In this document: positions 1 to 9,495 of the stretch, in pieces
Position numbering within the stretch: position 1 is the stretch's first letter
Layout of the letters: each line of letters begins with the position of its first letter
Assembly: GCA_039105265.1 (NCBI GenBank)
Contig: JAPFFF010000004.1
Location: 5,456,001 to 5,520,000 of the forward strand
Length of the DNA: 64,000 nt
Reading direction: 5' to 3'
DNA from: Tritrichomonas musculus
Lineage: Eukaryota; Parabasalia; Tritrichomonadida; Tritrichomonadidae
Notes under the pieces: model-generated
Told to the model about the DNA's origin: nothing
What the model saw: the letters and a program-made list of their open reading frames with translations, nothing else
Databases searched by the model: none
Program-made: the position numbers and the translations under genes

Positions 1-1
1 A

Positions 2-340
2 GAAAATGCAACTGATAATGGTGAAGTGAAGTCAACTGATGATGGTGAGGTGAAGTCAACCGATGATGGTGAGGTGAAGTCAAATGAAGATGATTCTGTT
101 TCAAAGTACAGCATCGCTCACTATAATGTTAAGGATAACCATGGCACAAAGATCGTGTCTTTGGACGATTTCGCCGTCTTGTCAGAATTCATGGCCGATG
201 GCTCCTTCCAGATGCAGCTTGTTATCGTTCCTTCAAGAGTTGATGATAAAACTAAGAGAGAGGTCCAGGCTGAGCACAGAGTAAATGTACCCGCTAGAGC
301 ACATCCAAGTTCTCATAATGATATTAAAATATACAACTGA
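2..340 (+). CDS. C-terminal end of an unrecognised protein (5' partial)
   Basis: The reading frame is open from the window edge to a TGA stop, so only the C-terminal part of the gene is here. It begins with about three tandem copies of an acidic 8-residue unit of the type STDDGEVK (bases 2-85), encoded by a 24-bp DNA repeat. A non-repetitive segment of about 80 residues follows and ends HNDIKIYN. A start codon inside the repeat is unlikely, because the open frame simply continues upstream. I do not recognise the family. The acidic repeat suggests a flexible linker ahead of a small C-terminal domain, which is inference. The spacing to the next gene on the same strand is only about 95 bases. 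Confidence 0.6.
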   Translation, partial: ENATDNGEVKSTDDGEVKSTDDGEVKSNEDDSVSKYSIAHYNVKDNHGTKIVSLDDFAVLSEFMADGSFQMQLVIVPSRVDDKTKREVQAEHRVNVPARAHPSSHNDIKIYN

Positions 341-434
341 TTTTGTAAATAAAAAAAATTATTTTTAATATTATTTTCTGAATATATTTGGTCAATTTTA
401 AACTTTTTGATTAAGTATAATAGATTAATGATTA

Positions 435-1766
435 ATGATTAAAGGTTTCGTTACGCCTAAAAAATACCTATTCGATATTAACGCAAACTGCATGATTCAA
501 CTTGGAATTGAAGTTAATCAATCAAAATATGTTGATAAGATTATTAATTTTTTGTCAAATACAGTAATAGGCCTCCATTTAAAGCAAGACAAACAAACTG
601 ATGGGACTGACATAATTACACATACTTTTGATGATCCTCCGATTTTTAAATTACCAAACAGCATAAATAAAAATCAAAATACTGTTCAACAACTTTCAGA
701 AATGTTTATATCTAATTATAATGTTCCACCAACAACTAGACTTGGATCGATTGGATATAACAATAAACAAGTTGTCTTAAATATATCTCATTCAGTTGGC
801 GATGGTGGATATTTCAGATATATCATTGAAAATTTAAATTCATATTTATGCAATAATAGTAATTCAAATATGAACTTTAGTAATATCCCATATTTCCCTA
901 ATGAATCAACAGAAATTTTTAAAGACTTCATTAATAAATCCCCTGATCCAATTACAGTCTGGTGGAATCAATCAAAAATTAATCGAGTTTATAGTAAAAA
1001 GATCACAAAGGCTGAGAAAATATCCAGAAGCAAACCAGTAAAATGCAAATATATTACAATGCGACTTCCACTCCATCAATTACAAAATTATTCAGACACA
1101 AATAAAATCCATGGATTAACAGATTCTTTACTTACTTCTATTTATATTGCATCCAATGTTCATAATTATTCTGATTCATTGAATTTTAAATTCGATGATT
1201 TTATTTCAATGCCAGTTTGCGTTGATTTAAGGAGATACATGCAAACCAGCAAAATTGATTTTAGTATTTGCAACAACTTTTCAAATGTTACTCCATTCTC
1301 ATCTATATCTCATAACGATACCGTAGCTACAGTTGGGAGAAAAATAAAAGCAGACATGTTTCGTTTAATGAAAGAAAGAAGAGACATTGGAAATTTGAAA
1401 TCTTATCTTAAAATGAACTTCACAAAGAACAATGAAATCGAATTAGATCCAAAAAACGGTTGTGGTGTTGAATTGACCTACACAGGACCGTTGAAAATTA
1501 AAGATCCAATTACCGATGCCTGGATGGGACACTCTTTGAACGTGAGATCAAGCACAATTAGCTTGATGGGATTCGCCATCCAAAATGAAAGAGGAAAAGA
1601 TGAAATTATACTGAGACTTCGCTTCCCACCAAACGTTTTTGATGATGAAGAAGCATTTAATATGTCAAAATCTATTGAATTTTGCTTAAAGAATGTTCAT
1701 AATGATTGGAGTATTCGAAATGCAATTGAAAAAACTTGTGATTTTCATAAAAATTTTAATTTCTAA
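435..1766 (+). CDS. Condensation/BAHD-like CoA-dependent acyltransferase family protein
   Basis: This is a 443-aa intronless gene. Residues 119-124 read HSVGDG, a match to the HxxxDG catalytic motif of the CoA-dependent acyltransferase superfamily (NRPS condensation domains, alcohol and BAHD acyltransferases). It lies after a beta-strand-like run (VVLNIS), as in that superfamily, and near residue 119, which fits the first subdomain. The length of about 440 residues also fits a single two-subdomain enzyme. No clear DFGWG motif of plant BAHD enzymes is present; the C-terminal half has the segment SSTISLMGFAIQ where the bridging strand would sit. The substrate cannot be told. No signal peptide or membrane segment is visible. 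There are no carrier-protein or adenylation genes nearby, so it probably acts as a stand-alone acyltransferase. Confidence 0.6.
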   Translation: MIKGFVTPKKYLFDINANCMIQLGIEVNQSKYVDKIINFLSNTVIGLHLKQDKQTDGTDIITHTFDDPPIFKLPNSINKNQNTVQQLSEMFISNYNVPPTTRLGSIGYNNKQVVLNISHSVGDGGYFRYIIENLNSYLCNNSNSNMNFSNIPYFPNESTEIFKDFINKSPDPITVWWNQSKINRVYSKKITKAEKISRSKPVKCKYITMRLPLHQLQNYSDTNKIHGLTDSLLTSIYIASNVHNYSDSLNFKFDDFISMPVCVDLRRYMQTSKIDFSICNNFSNVTPFSSISHNDTVATVGRKIKADMFRLMKERRDIGNLKSYLKMNFTKNNEIELDPKNGCGVELTYTGPLKIKDPITDAWMGHSLNVRSSTISLMGFAIQNERGKDEIILRLRFPPNVFDDEEAFNMSKSIEFCLKNVHNDWSIRNAIEKTCDFHKNFNF

Positions 1767-2028
1767 TATTTTTTTATTACAAAGCTTTTTAATGTTTGAA
1801 ATTAGATGCACCTTATCAATTGTATGCTACTTTTTTTGGCTCATTTTTGTATTAATATCAAATTCACCATAGATGAAATCAGAATTTTGAATTATTTATA
1901 TGCTAACTTAAAATATGATACTATTACATCATTTTGCATTCAGCAAAAAGCTAATTATTTTTATCAACTGTAACAATTTATTCTGTTTTTTTTTTCTGAA
2001 GGTTACGTTTATTAATTTTACGATAAAA

Positions 2029-2238
2029 ATGAATACAGATAGAACGCAACTTCTTGATGCTCTCCAAGAATTATCAAACATACTCGAAACAGGACTCGAT
2101 AGAGAATCTCTTTCAATTTTACTGGAGCTTACAGAGTCAGGTGTAAATCCAGAAGCTTTAGCAGCATTGGTTAAAGAATTACGAAAACAAAAAACAACGA
2201 CTTCAGAAAATATCCCATCGTTCTTTATTTCGGAATAA
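2029..2238 (+). CDS. MZT1: Mitotic-spindle organizing protein 1 (MOZART1-like), gamma-tubulin complex subunit
   Basis: This is a 69-aa protein starting MNTDRTQLLDALQE. It matches the MOZART1 family along nearly its whole length: three short helices, a central TGLDRESLSILLELTESGV and then NPEALAALVKELRK, which align with the TGLDMETLSIC and NPEALSSVIKELRK parts of human MZT1. MZT1 binds the N-terminal regions of gamma-tubulin complex proteins and helps recruit them to microtubule-organising centres. I chose the ATG at 2029 because the upstream in-frame ATG at 1915 would add a Phe/Ile-rich stretch of AT-rich non-coding composition, and family members are 60-90 residues. A short Lys/Thr/Ser-rich tail ends the protein. 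The neighbours are a coiled-coil protein and a mitotic cyclin, both on the other strand. Confidence 0.88.
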   Translation: MNTDRTQLLDALQELSNILETGLDRESLSILLELTESGVNPEALAALVKELRKQKTTTSENIPSFFISE

Positions 2239-2420
2239 CTTATTAATTGATATCCAAAATTTTTAATTTTATCTGTTTCTATTTACGATTTAATAAAAAT
2301 TTAAATTACTAAAAACATAAAAACATTATTTACAACATAGAGTTTTAATATTCTTTAATTTTATAAAATCAACAGTAATATATATAAAAAACAAATATTA
2401 ATTCACTAATTGCTTATTTT

Positions 2421-3722
2421 TCAATCAGACATTTCAGATTCACTCACTGATAATGCATCTATTAATTGCAAGTGATCATGATGCAAAGTTTTTGTCATAT
2501 TGTTCAATGTGCCTTGAATGTTAATCATGAAATTTGAAACCTTAGAAGAAAGTTTATTTTTCTTTTGATTTTGATTTTTTCTGAATTCAACTTCAAGTTT
2601 GTTTAAATCTGATTGAATTGTGGATTGCTGCATTTCATGGGCAGCCGTAATTCGATTAACAAATAATTCTAAAGTTGAAGGATTATTTATCAAATCATCA
2701 ATTTCGGGTATACTTGAAGTTGGAATATTGACAAGTTTAGCTGATAATGAGGCCAAATCATGTATAATGTTAGATTGCTGAATTGTTTTTTCTTGATATT
2801 TTTTCTTAGATTTAATGAAAGCTTGATTAAATGATCCAGTTATTGACTTTTGAATTCTTGTACATCGTTCATTTGATAATTGAATTCTATCATTCATTGA
2901 GTTTATAAAATCATCCATATGAGATTGAAATAAAGAAGCCTTTTTATTGAATTTTGTTTTAAGTAATTGTGTATCATTTAAATTGTTTTGTACAACATGC
3001 TTAAAAAGGCGAATTTTCTTTGATTTTTCTTCAATTTGGCTATTTTTTTCTGTTATTGAGAGATTTAGAGATGCTATTTCTGATCTTAATTGAAAATTTT
3101 CTTCTTTTGCTTGAGTTAAATCATTTCTTGTTTCATTTAAAAGACGTTTAATGCGTGAAACTTCTGAATCATTTTCTTTTTCATCATTTTCATAGTCATT
3201 TAATCTGGATTGTAAATTCACAATCTCAATTGTCAACTCTGCATTTCTAGCTTCCTGCGTTGCAATTTCTTGCTTGAGTTTTGATATTTCAAATCGTAAT
3301 GAAATTGATGATTTGCTTGAATTTGAATCAAAAGATTGATCATTATTCTCATATAATTGATTTGTTGCTCTTAAACTCTGAATTTCATTTCGAAGTTCTC
3401 TTTCAACTTCCTTTTGATTTACTAATTTGGTATTACTTTCTGAAATCTTTTCTTTGGCTTCTTCTAATTCTGAAGTTAAATTTCTTACTTGAGAATTTAA
3501 ATCATCAATTATTCTTGTATTACGAATAAACTCTGTTATAACAGTTTGGTCAACATTTCCATCAATCAATATTTGCGTCATTCTATTTTCTTGTTCTATT
3601 AACAACATTTTTAAATTAAGATTAGCACGTTGCAATTCTGATAATCGACTTTGAAAATCACGAATTTCGAGATACTGAAACGGGCCGTCATCTTGAATGA
3701 TGACAGAGCTCGATGAATCCAT
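2421..3722 (-). CDS. Coiled-coil protein of unknown function
   Basis: This 433-aa protein consists mostly of heptad-like Leu/Ile/Glu/Lys/Asn segments. Long predicted coiled coil runs from about residue 20 to 260 and again around 280-400. No enzymatic domain, signal peptide or membrane segment is visible. The N-terminus (MDSSSSVIIQDDGPFQ) and the acidic C-terminus (SVSESEMSD) are probably flexible. Proteins like this are often cytoskeletal or centrosomal scaffolds. The MZT1 gene converges on it from the other strand (3' ends 182 bases apart) and a cyclin gene lies upstream on the same strand, which fits a cell-cycle or cytoskeletal role, but that is inference. The start is the first ATG of the frame. 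Confidence 0.7.
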   Translation of the reverse strand: MDSSSSVIIQDDGPFQYLEIRDFQSRLSELQRANLNLKMLLIEQENRMTQILIDGNVDQTVITEFIRNTRIIDDLNSQVRNLTSELEEAKEKISESNTKLVNQKEVERELRNEIQSLRATNQLYENNDQSFDSNSSKSSISLRFEISKLKQEIATQEARNAELTIEIVNLQSRLNDYENDEKENDSEVSRIKRLLNETRNDLTQAKEENFQLRSEIASLNLSITEKNSQIEEKSKKIRLFKHVVQNNLNDTQLLKTKFNKKASLFQSHMDDFINSMNDRIQLSNERCTRIQKSITGSFNQAFIKSKKKYQEKTIQQSNIIHDLASLSAKLVNIPTSSIPEIDDLINNPSTLELFVNRITAAHEMQQSTIQSDLNKLEVEFRKNQNQKKNKLSSKVSNFMINIQGTLNNMTKTLHHDHLQLIDALSVSESEMSD

Positions 3723-3928
3723 ATTAAAAACACGAAAACTAAATTCAAACGTTTAACGTCATTTGCAATGAAATTTTCAATATGGCACGTTAATTTTGTC
3801 ACTTCGTTTCAAATTCAGTTCGAGCAGAAACCACGCTGATCAACCATCGAAGGCCATTGAAATATAAAACGAGACAAAACAATAAAAAACACGTAAGCAA
3901 AAAGAGAGGATTTAATAATATAATCAGT

Positions 3929-4906
3929 TTATTTTGAACAAAAATGCTGAATTGTCGCCGCATTTACATTGGCAACAAGTGCTTGTCCAATTTCTTTCAT
4001 TGATTTTCCAGTTCCATTACAAATATCTTGAAGTTCATCAAAAAGAACGCCTGAAGCCTTTTTCGTAATTTCTGATACAGATAAAGCAATTTTGGCTGCA
4101 CAGTCTGAAACTTGAGCAGGGTCAACTTTGTATAGTTCAAGTTTTGGAAATTCACCTATTACAGCAGCTGATAAGAATATTGATGCAGCTGCAATAACTG
4201 ATGGACATATATTTCCAAAGTTTTCATTAAATACCATAGCTCTGCAAAAGAAGAAAGCAAAATCAAACATAATTGGGTCTTTCACAATTGACTTAATGAA
4301 AAAGAGTGGACTTGTAGAAGCAATCTGAAAGTGGAGGATGTTAACAATGACTCTCTCACAATCAATGAATTCACTTTCAACATATGCATTTCCGCATAAA
4401 TAAACAAAATCTGATAAAGCTGGCGTTAAAGTTTCTTCAAGTTTAGAAGCTATCCAAAGACATGTTCCACCAAATAATTGTATATGACGCTTTTTGATTT
4501 GATGAATTGCAATCACTCTGTCAAATAATGTAATAGCAACAAATAAAGTTTCATCTAAAAACTTCATCTCTTTACATACACGGAACATCCAGTCAAGTAC
4601 AATTGCTCGATGCTCAACTTTCACTTTTCTGACACATGTTCGCTCTTCTAATAAATAATCTGCTAAATATAAATACTCTTTCTGTTGAAGATTTGTATAT
4701 AACATGTCTTGATACTGATTTTCCATTTTTGTAATTTTTCCATCGCTAAAAAGAATTGAATCATCATCATCATCTAAAATCGAAGGATCACTGTAATCAT
4801 ATGAGATATTTTCATCTACCTTTGGTTTTTTAGGAGCCTGTGGCTGAAGTTTTCGCTTTGTATATGGTGATACGTAATTTGTTGATACCTTCGTTTTAGT
4901 TTTCAT
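3929..4906 (-). CDS. Mitotic (A/B-type) cyclin
   Basis: This is a 325-aa cyclin. The cyclin N-box spans about residues 66-195 and contains the MRAILVDWL-like signature as RAIVLDWM (Arg100, Asp105) and the conserved Lys155 in IASKLEE, which contact the CDK. A second cyclin fold follows at about 198-310. The N-terminal 60 residues are basic, then acidic (a run of Asp), as in regulatory tails. I see no classical destruction box. The product should bind and activate a cyclin-dependent kinase in G2/M. An initiator-like TCATTA lies 5-10 bases upstream of the ATG. The gene is intronless and sits 206 bases upstream of the coiled-coil gene on the same strand. Confidence 0.88.
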   Translation of the reverse strand: MKTKTKVSTNYVSPYTKRKLQPQAPKKPKVDENISYDYSDPSILDDDDDSILFSDGKITKMENQYQDMLYTNLQQKEYLYLADYLLEERTCVRKVKVEHRAIVLDWMFRVCKEMKFLDETLFVAITLFDRVIAIHQIKKRHIQLFGGTCLWIASKLEETLTPALSDFVYLCGNAYVESEFIDCERVIVNILHFQIASTSPLFFIKSIVKDPIMFDFAFFFCRAMVFNENFGNICPSVIAAASIFLSAAVIGEFPKLELYKVDPAQVSDCAAKIALSVSEITKKASGVLFDELQDICNGTGKSMKEIGQALVANVNAATIQHFCSK

Positions 4907-5319
4907 AATTTAATGACGTTTATCTTTTAGATAAGGATGTTAAAAATTATAAACGGAAGATGATAGAAATATTCAATAGTTTATTTTTTAATAACTCAGA
5001 AAAAGTAAAAATATTTTCTAATGTTTTTTACATTTATAAAAATCTAACTTTATCTTCAAATTTCAAATGTTTATAAATATAAAAAACCATGATAATTCAT
5101 TGATAGTCACATAAAATATAATTTTATATAGATTATTAATCAAGAAAGCATTTCTTATTTTGTATAGATTTTATTCAATATTTTGAATTTTTCAATATTT
5201 TATGATTAAATAATAATCTTGCTAGATGAACAACAAAATGGTAAATTAAAAATAAAAATAATATTAAAAAAATATTACTATAAACTTTTAATATAAAGAA
5301 ATATATATAAACAAACATT
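4907..5319. other. AT-rich intergenic stretch
   Basis: About 410 bases between the cyclin gene and the TKL kinase gene. Apart from the initiator-like site next to the cyclin start I see no gene, repeat or RNA. Confidence 0.5.
4911..4916 (-). promoter_or_regulatory. Initiator-like element (TCATTA) of the cyclin gene
   Basis: TCATTA on the minus strand lies a few bases upstream of the cyclin ATG. It fits the trichomonad initiator consensus TCA(+1)Y(T/A), which usually lies within about 20 bases of the start codon. The assignment rests on motif and spacing only. Confidence 0.45.
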
Positions 5320-8300
5320 CTATATGAGAGAAAGAAATCTTTGTACATAAACTTTCATTTCATCTTTGGGGTTATTTTTTTCAAGGATAGATTTAATTTT
5401 GCTTCGCAATTCTCTAATTTTTGCTGAAGCAATCAGAGCTTTTAATGTATTTTCATGAATATAATCTGAATTTTTTTCGATCTTCGAAATTAATTTTTCT
5501 GCGTAATATTTTTCTTTTGATACAATATTAACAATTGCAGAAGCAGCAAGAGGTTCATCCTGTATCATATTCAACAATACGTCAAATAATTTATCAACTT
5601 CACTTTCACTATTTAAACAATCACCCGAGTCGTCAAAAAGCAAATTATCATTATCATTTTGATTGTTTTTCACTTCACATTTCACTCTTTTTTTTCTATT
5701 AGAAACATTAAAAATAGAGCCTTCATTTGCAAGAGCGACAGATGCAACTAAAGCAGCATTCTTTAATGATTTGTCCTGACTTCTAAGGAACCTGATCATG
5801 AAGTTAGTATTGCTGTTTTGAATCAATTGCGCAATTCGATTCAATTTGCCAATCCCAACAAGGCACAAAAGTGCGGCGGCAAACTTCATCGATGCTGCAT
5901 TTGACTCGTTGACTAGTTCCATGGATGACGAAACTAGCGTTGAGCTTGAAATGAAACTGTCGGCTGACGATAGAGTGTTCGACGTTGAACTATGTTTTGA
6001 ATGCGCATTCAAATTTAAATGCTTCTCAGAATTTGAATTTGAGTGATTCGCATCGTTTTCAACATCATTATGGCTCTCATCTTTGGCTTCATTATTCACA
6101 TGATCATAATGAATCAACTTACTGTCAGCGCCTTCATTCAACAACGAGTTACTGTTTGCGTTTTCATTCAACAACGAGTTACTGTTTGCGTTTTCATTCA
6201 ACAACGAGTTACTGTTTGCGTTTTCATTCAACAACGAGTTACTGTTTGCGTTTTCATTCAACAACGAATTACTGTTTGCGTTTTCATTCAACAACGAATT
6301 ACTGTTTGCGTTTTCATTCAACAACGAGTTACTGTTTGCGTTTTCATTCAACAACGAGTTACTGTTTGCGTTTTCATTCAACAACGAGTTACTGTTTGCG
6401 TTTTCATTCAACAACGAGTTACTGTTTGCGTTTTCATTCAACAACGAGTTACTGTTTGCGTTTTCATTCAACAACGAGTTACTGTTTGCGTTTTCATTCA
6501 ACAACGAGTTACTGTTTGCGTTTTCATTCAATAATGTGTTGCGGTCTGTGTTCGAGCTGAGTAATGAGCTGCTGTTGCTGGTTTCGTTATTGCTGGCGCT
6601 TGTATCTAGTTTGCATGCTGTGAGGCAGATTACGCACAGGTCTGTGACTGCAGCACGGAGCGTCACATCGACTCCGCTTCTTGCGCACACGAGAAGCGCG
6701 AGCGATATATCAACGTCCCTCGATGCGTAGAGAGATGCGAAGTCCGCGCACCCGTTCTTGCAGGCAGCAACGACAATGTCAGCGTCGACTTCGTTTGAGC
6801 CAGTTGGAACTTCTGAAATGAACTCGCACATGACATCGCGCGGAATGGATCCGTTTTTCATGCTGCGGAGGACTTTTGCAACTTCACCAAGCTTCGAAGT
6901 CTTGTTGAACAGGAGGAGGTACTGAGAAGCGTCCTCGTCACTGACAACCAAACCTCTTGCACTTTCACCCGGACTGCCATCAGCACTGACAGAAGTTTTG
7001 GCGTCAACACTGCTTCTATCTTCATCATGAACAATACCATTGCAACTATTATTAGCATTTCCATTGCTACCAATATCATTATTGATGTTATTATTTTCGT
7101 TATTATTGACACTGCTGTTTTCACTGGTAGCATTGTTATCACTGCTGTTACTATTATTATTATTAGTGTCATCACTGCTGTTACTATTATTATTAGTGTT
7201 TTTATTATTACTAATTTCACTATTGATGCAATTATTTTCATTATTATTGACATTGTTACAATTGCAATTGCTATTATTATTAGTGTTTTCATTGCTGTTG
7301 CTACTACTATCACTATTGATATTGTTATTTTCATTATTACTATTATTGACATCTGCTGTGTTACAATTGATGCTGCTATCTTTTCTGTTTTCATTGTTTA
7401 TTCCATCTTTTTCAGTAGTTTCACTTTTAGCGACTTGTTCTGAATTCTCATTTTGATTATTTAATTCATCTTTATCATCGTCATCATCGTCCTCACTTTT
7501 GTCGTCATCATCATCGCTGTCATATTCTCCACCTTTATTCACCTTACTTTTCACCTTCTCGTCTTCATCAGCGCCGATATCAGACTTCTTCCTAGCAAAC
7601 AGCGGCGAAATCACTTCAGGCTGCCACAGCTTGTCGATCAACTCAGCAGGAACTCCGCCCAACTTCCTAATCTTCCTCACAGCTGCGCCCAACGATATCT
7701 CCTTCTTTTTGACGGCTCTTTCGAACACCTCCTTCACCTTCTTGTTTACTATTTCGCTATTTGTAGACGATGTTCGAATATACTCATCGAAGACCCTATC
7801 GTCAGTTCCGTCAATTCTTATCTTCTCATCGATGAATCTCCTCACAATCTCATCGAAAGAAGGACGAATGTCAGGGTTTCGATCCCAGCATTGCGTTATC
7901 AAATCGCGAAACGAAGGGTTAATAAATTCCGAACTGGGCAAAGCTGGCCTGATGTCAAGATCACGAACTTCATACATAATCGAACGACCAGGAACTCCAT
8001 TGTACGGAATCTGTGAAGTTACGAGTTCCCACAACAAGACACCAAATGCGTAGACGTCAACTTTCGATGTATAATTCTGGTTGGAGAACAAAATCTCAGG
8101 CGCCATCCAATGCGGCGTTCCAATGTTAGAAGTCATTGTTTGTTCATTTGTCGCGTGTCTCGAGAAAGCAAAGTCACAAATACGAACACGCATGTCCTTG
8201 TCCATCAGAACATTCAGACTTTTCAAGTCCCGGTGGACAATGTGATGAGCATGAAGATATTGCATGCCACGAGCAATGTCAAAGGCTGCAATCATTTTTA

Positions 8301-9252
8301 ACGTCGGATCAACAAGGGCCTGTTCATGAAGGGCACTGAAGAGTGAACCGTTAGGCATCCATTCAGTGATGATACAAAAAGGTGGAGTGTCAGTAGCTCC
8401 AATGAGTTTGAGTAACGTTGGATGGTTAACGGTCGCCAAAACCGCAACTTCCCTTTGAAAAGATTGAAGACGGCTTCCGTTCATTTTAATCCACTTGAAT
8501 TCTTTGATGGCAACTTCTTCGCCGGTCTTCTTGTATATACCGCGATAAACAGTGGCAGAAACACCACTACCTATGGGGTCTTGGAAGTCAAAGTCGTTGA
8601 TGTCGACAAGCCATTTTCGATAATTAACCGGAATCGGCGAAAAGGAACGAGAAACAGAAAATTTGGTGGGACTTGATGGTGAAATGCTTTCACCATTACT
8701 GATCGTAATTTCTCTGTTAATTGAGGATAGTCTTTGATTCATTTTGTCGATGATTTCGGTAGATTCTGGCGTGGGTTTGGACGCGTCGTTGCTTTTAATG
8801 TTTAAATATTGTGTAAAAGACGCTTCTATCGCACGAAGATCAAGCATATGGTATTGGTTCCATTCAGGAGAATCTGGAATAATATATTTGGAGCATTTAG
8901 GGCTTATAATTAATGATTTACTTTTTAAATCAGAAAATAACTCTTGTAAAATATTTAAAACTGAATTAGACGAATTATCAATCGTTGAGTTTGTCCATGT
9001 TTCAAGTAGGTAATCGCCCATTATCTCTTGTAGTTCATTTAAATTCTGAATTATTGACAATGCAGCATTTTTCTTTTCTGTTGTAAGTTTCTGGTTTTTC
9101 TTTGCTAATTTAGTGTATTTCTTTGTGAATTTTTTAATTTGAGATAACGCAAACTCAAATTTTTTACGATGTACTGCAGTTTGATCGGTTAATGCCTCGA
9201 TAATTTTTAGTTTTTTATTGAGCGATTTTGATAAACTACTTGCATAATCCAT
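5320..9252 (-). CDS. TKL-like protein kinase with Asn-rich linker, 10-residue tandem repeat and helical C-terminus
   Basis: This is a 1310-aa protein. A helical N-terminus (residues 1-110) precedes the kinase domain at about 221-473. The domain has a glycine loop GSGVSATV (228-235), VAIK with Lys250, HRDLKSLN (340-347), APE (384-386) and a TKL-style VDVYAFGVLLWELVT. The DFG motif reads DFA (360-362), checked at the DNA level (gct). After the domain come an acidic tract, a long Asn/Ser-rich low-complexity region, and about 13 copies of the 10-residue unit NSLLNENANS. Helical, ARM/HEAT-like sequence is seen before and after the repeat. The product is probably a cytoplasmic signalling kinase. 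Kinase plus Asn-rich tail is a common layout in trichomonads. It is transcribed divergently from the next gene. Confidence 0.88.
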   Translation of the reverse strand: MDYASSLSKSLNKKLKIIEALTDQTAVHRKKFEFALSQIKKFTKKYTKLAKKNQKLTTEKKNAALSIIQNLNELQEIMGDYLLETWTNSTIDNSSNSVLNILQELFSDLKSKSLIISPKCSKYIIPDSPEWNQYHMLDLRAIEASFTQYLNIKSNDASKPTPESTEIIDKMNQRLSSINREITISNGESISPSSPTKFSVSRSFSPIPVNYRKWLVDINDFDFQDPIGSGVSATVYRGIYKKTGEEVAIKEFKWIKMNGSRLQSFQREVAVLATVNHPTLLKLIGATDTPPFCIITEWMPNGSLFSALHEQALVDPTLKMIAAFDIARGMQYLHAHHIVHRDLKSLNVLMDKDMRVRICDFAFSRHATNEQTMTSNIGTPHWMAPEILFSNQNYTSKVDVYAFGVLLWELVTSQIPYNGVPGRSIMYEVRDLDIRPALPSSEFINPSFRDLITQCWDRNPDIRPSFDEIVRRFIDEKIRIDGTDDRVFDEYIRTSSTNSEIVNKKVKEVFERAVKKKEISLGAAVRKIRKLGGVPAELIDKLWQPEVISPLFARKKSDIGADEDEKVKSKVNKGGEYDSDDDDDKSEDDDDDDKDELNNQNENSEQVAKSETTEKDGINNENRKDSSINCNTADVNNSNNENNNINSDSSSNSNENTNNNSNCNCNNVNNNENNCINSEISNNKNTNNNSNSSDDTNNNNSNSSDNNATSENSSVNNNENNNINNDIGSNGNANNSCNGIVHDEDRSSVDAKTSVSADGSPGESARGLVVSDEDASQYLLLFNKTSKLGEVAKVLRSMKNGSIPRDVMCEFISEVPTGSNEVDADIVVAACKNGCADFASLYASRDVDISLALLVCARSGVDVTLRAAVTDLCVICLTACKLDTSASNNETSNSSSLLSSNTDRNTLLNENANSNSLLNENANSNSLLNENANSNSLLNENANSNSLLNENANSNSLLNENANSNSLLNENANSNSLLNENANSNSLLNENANSNSLLNENANSNSLLNENANSNSLLNENANSNSLLNENANSNSLLNEGADSKLIHYDHVNNEAKDESHNDVENDANHSNSNSEKHLNLNAHSKHSSTSNTLSSADSFISSSTLVSSSMELVNESNAASMKFAAALLCLVGIGKLNRIAQLIQNSNTNFMIRFLRSQDKSLKNAALVASVALANEGSIFNVSNRKKRVKCEVKNNQNDNDNLLFDDSGDCLNSESEVDKLFDVLLNMIQDEPLAASAIVNIVSKEKYYAEKLISKIEKNSDYIHENTLKALIASAKIRELRSKIKSILEKNNPKDEMKVYVQRFLSLI
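6121..6540. repeat. 30-bp minisatellite inside the TKL kinase gene
   Basis: About 13 head-to-tail copies of a 30-bp unit. Most copies from 6151 to 6510 are identical; two neighbouring copies share one base change (cgaatt for cgagtt), and the outermost copies have diverged. The unit is a multiple of three, so copy-number change keeps the kinase frame. There are no spacers, so this is not a CRISPR array. The long plus-strand open frames across it are by-products of the repeat. Confidence 0.95.
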
Positions 9253-9495
9253 GAAAATAAAATCAATCTACGATGAAAAATTTTAAAGAACTTTCATAAA
9301 AATTCAATTTCTTTTTGGTCATCTTTTATTCAAAATTTGAATTTTTTTAAAATAATGACTTTATCATCATAAATCGTATTAATATGCATTTTATAAACAA
9401 TGACAAAAATAAAAAAAATAAAACTTTTTGATAATTTTGAGATTAAGAAAAAGTTCACTTACAATTTTAACGAATTTTTAAACGGAAAAGGAATA

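Noticed and set aside
6121-6540. Regular short repeats that could suggest a CRISPR array
   Set aside because: There are no spacers, the unit is in frame with the kinase, and the organism is a eukaryote.
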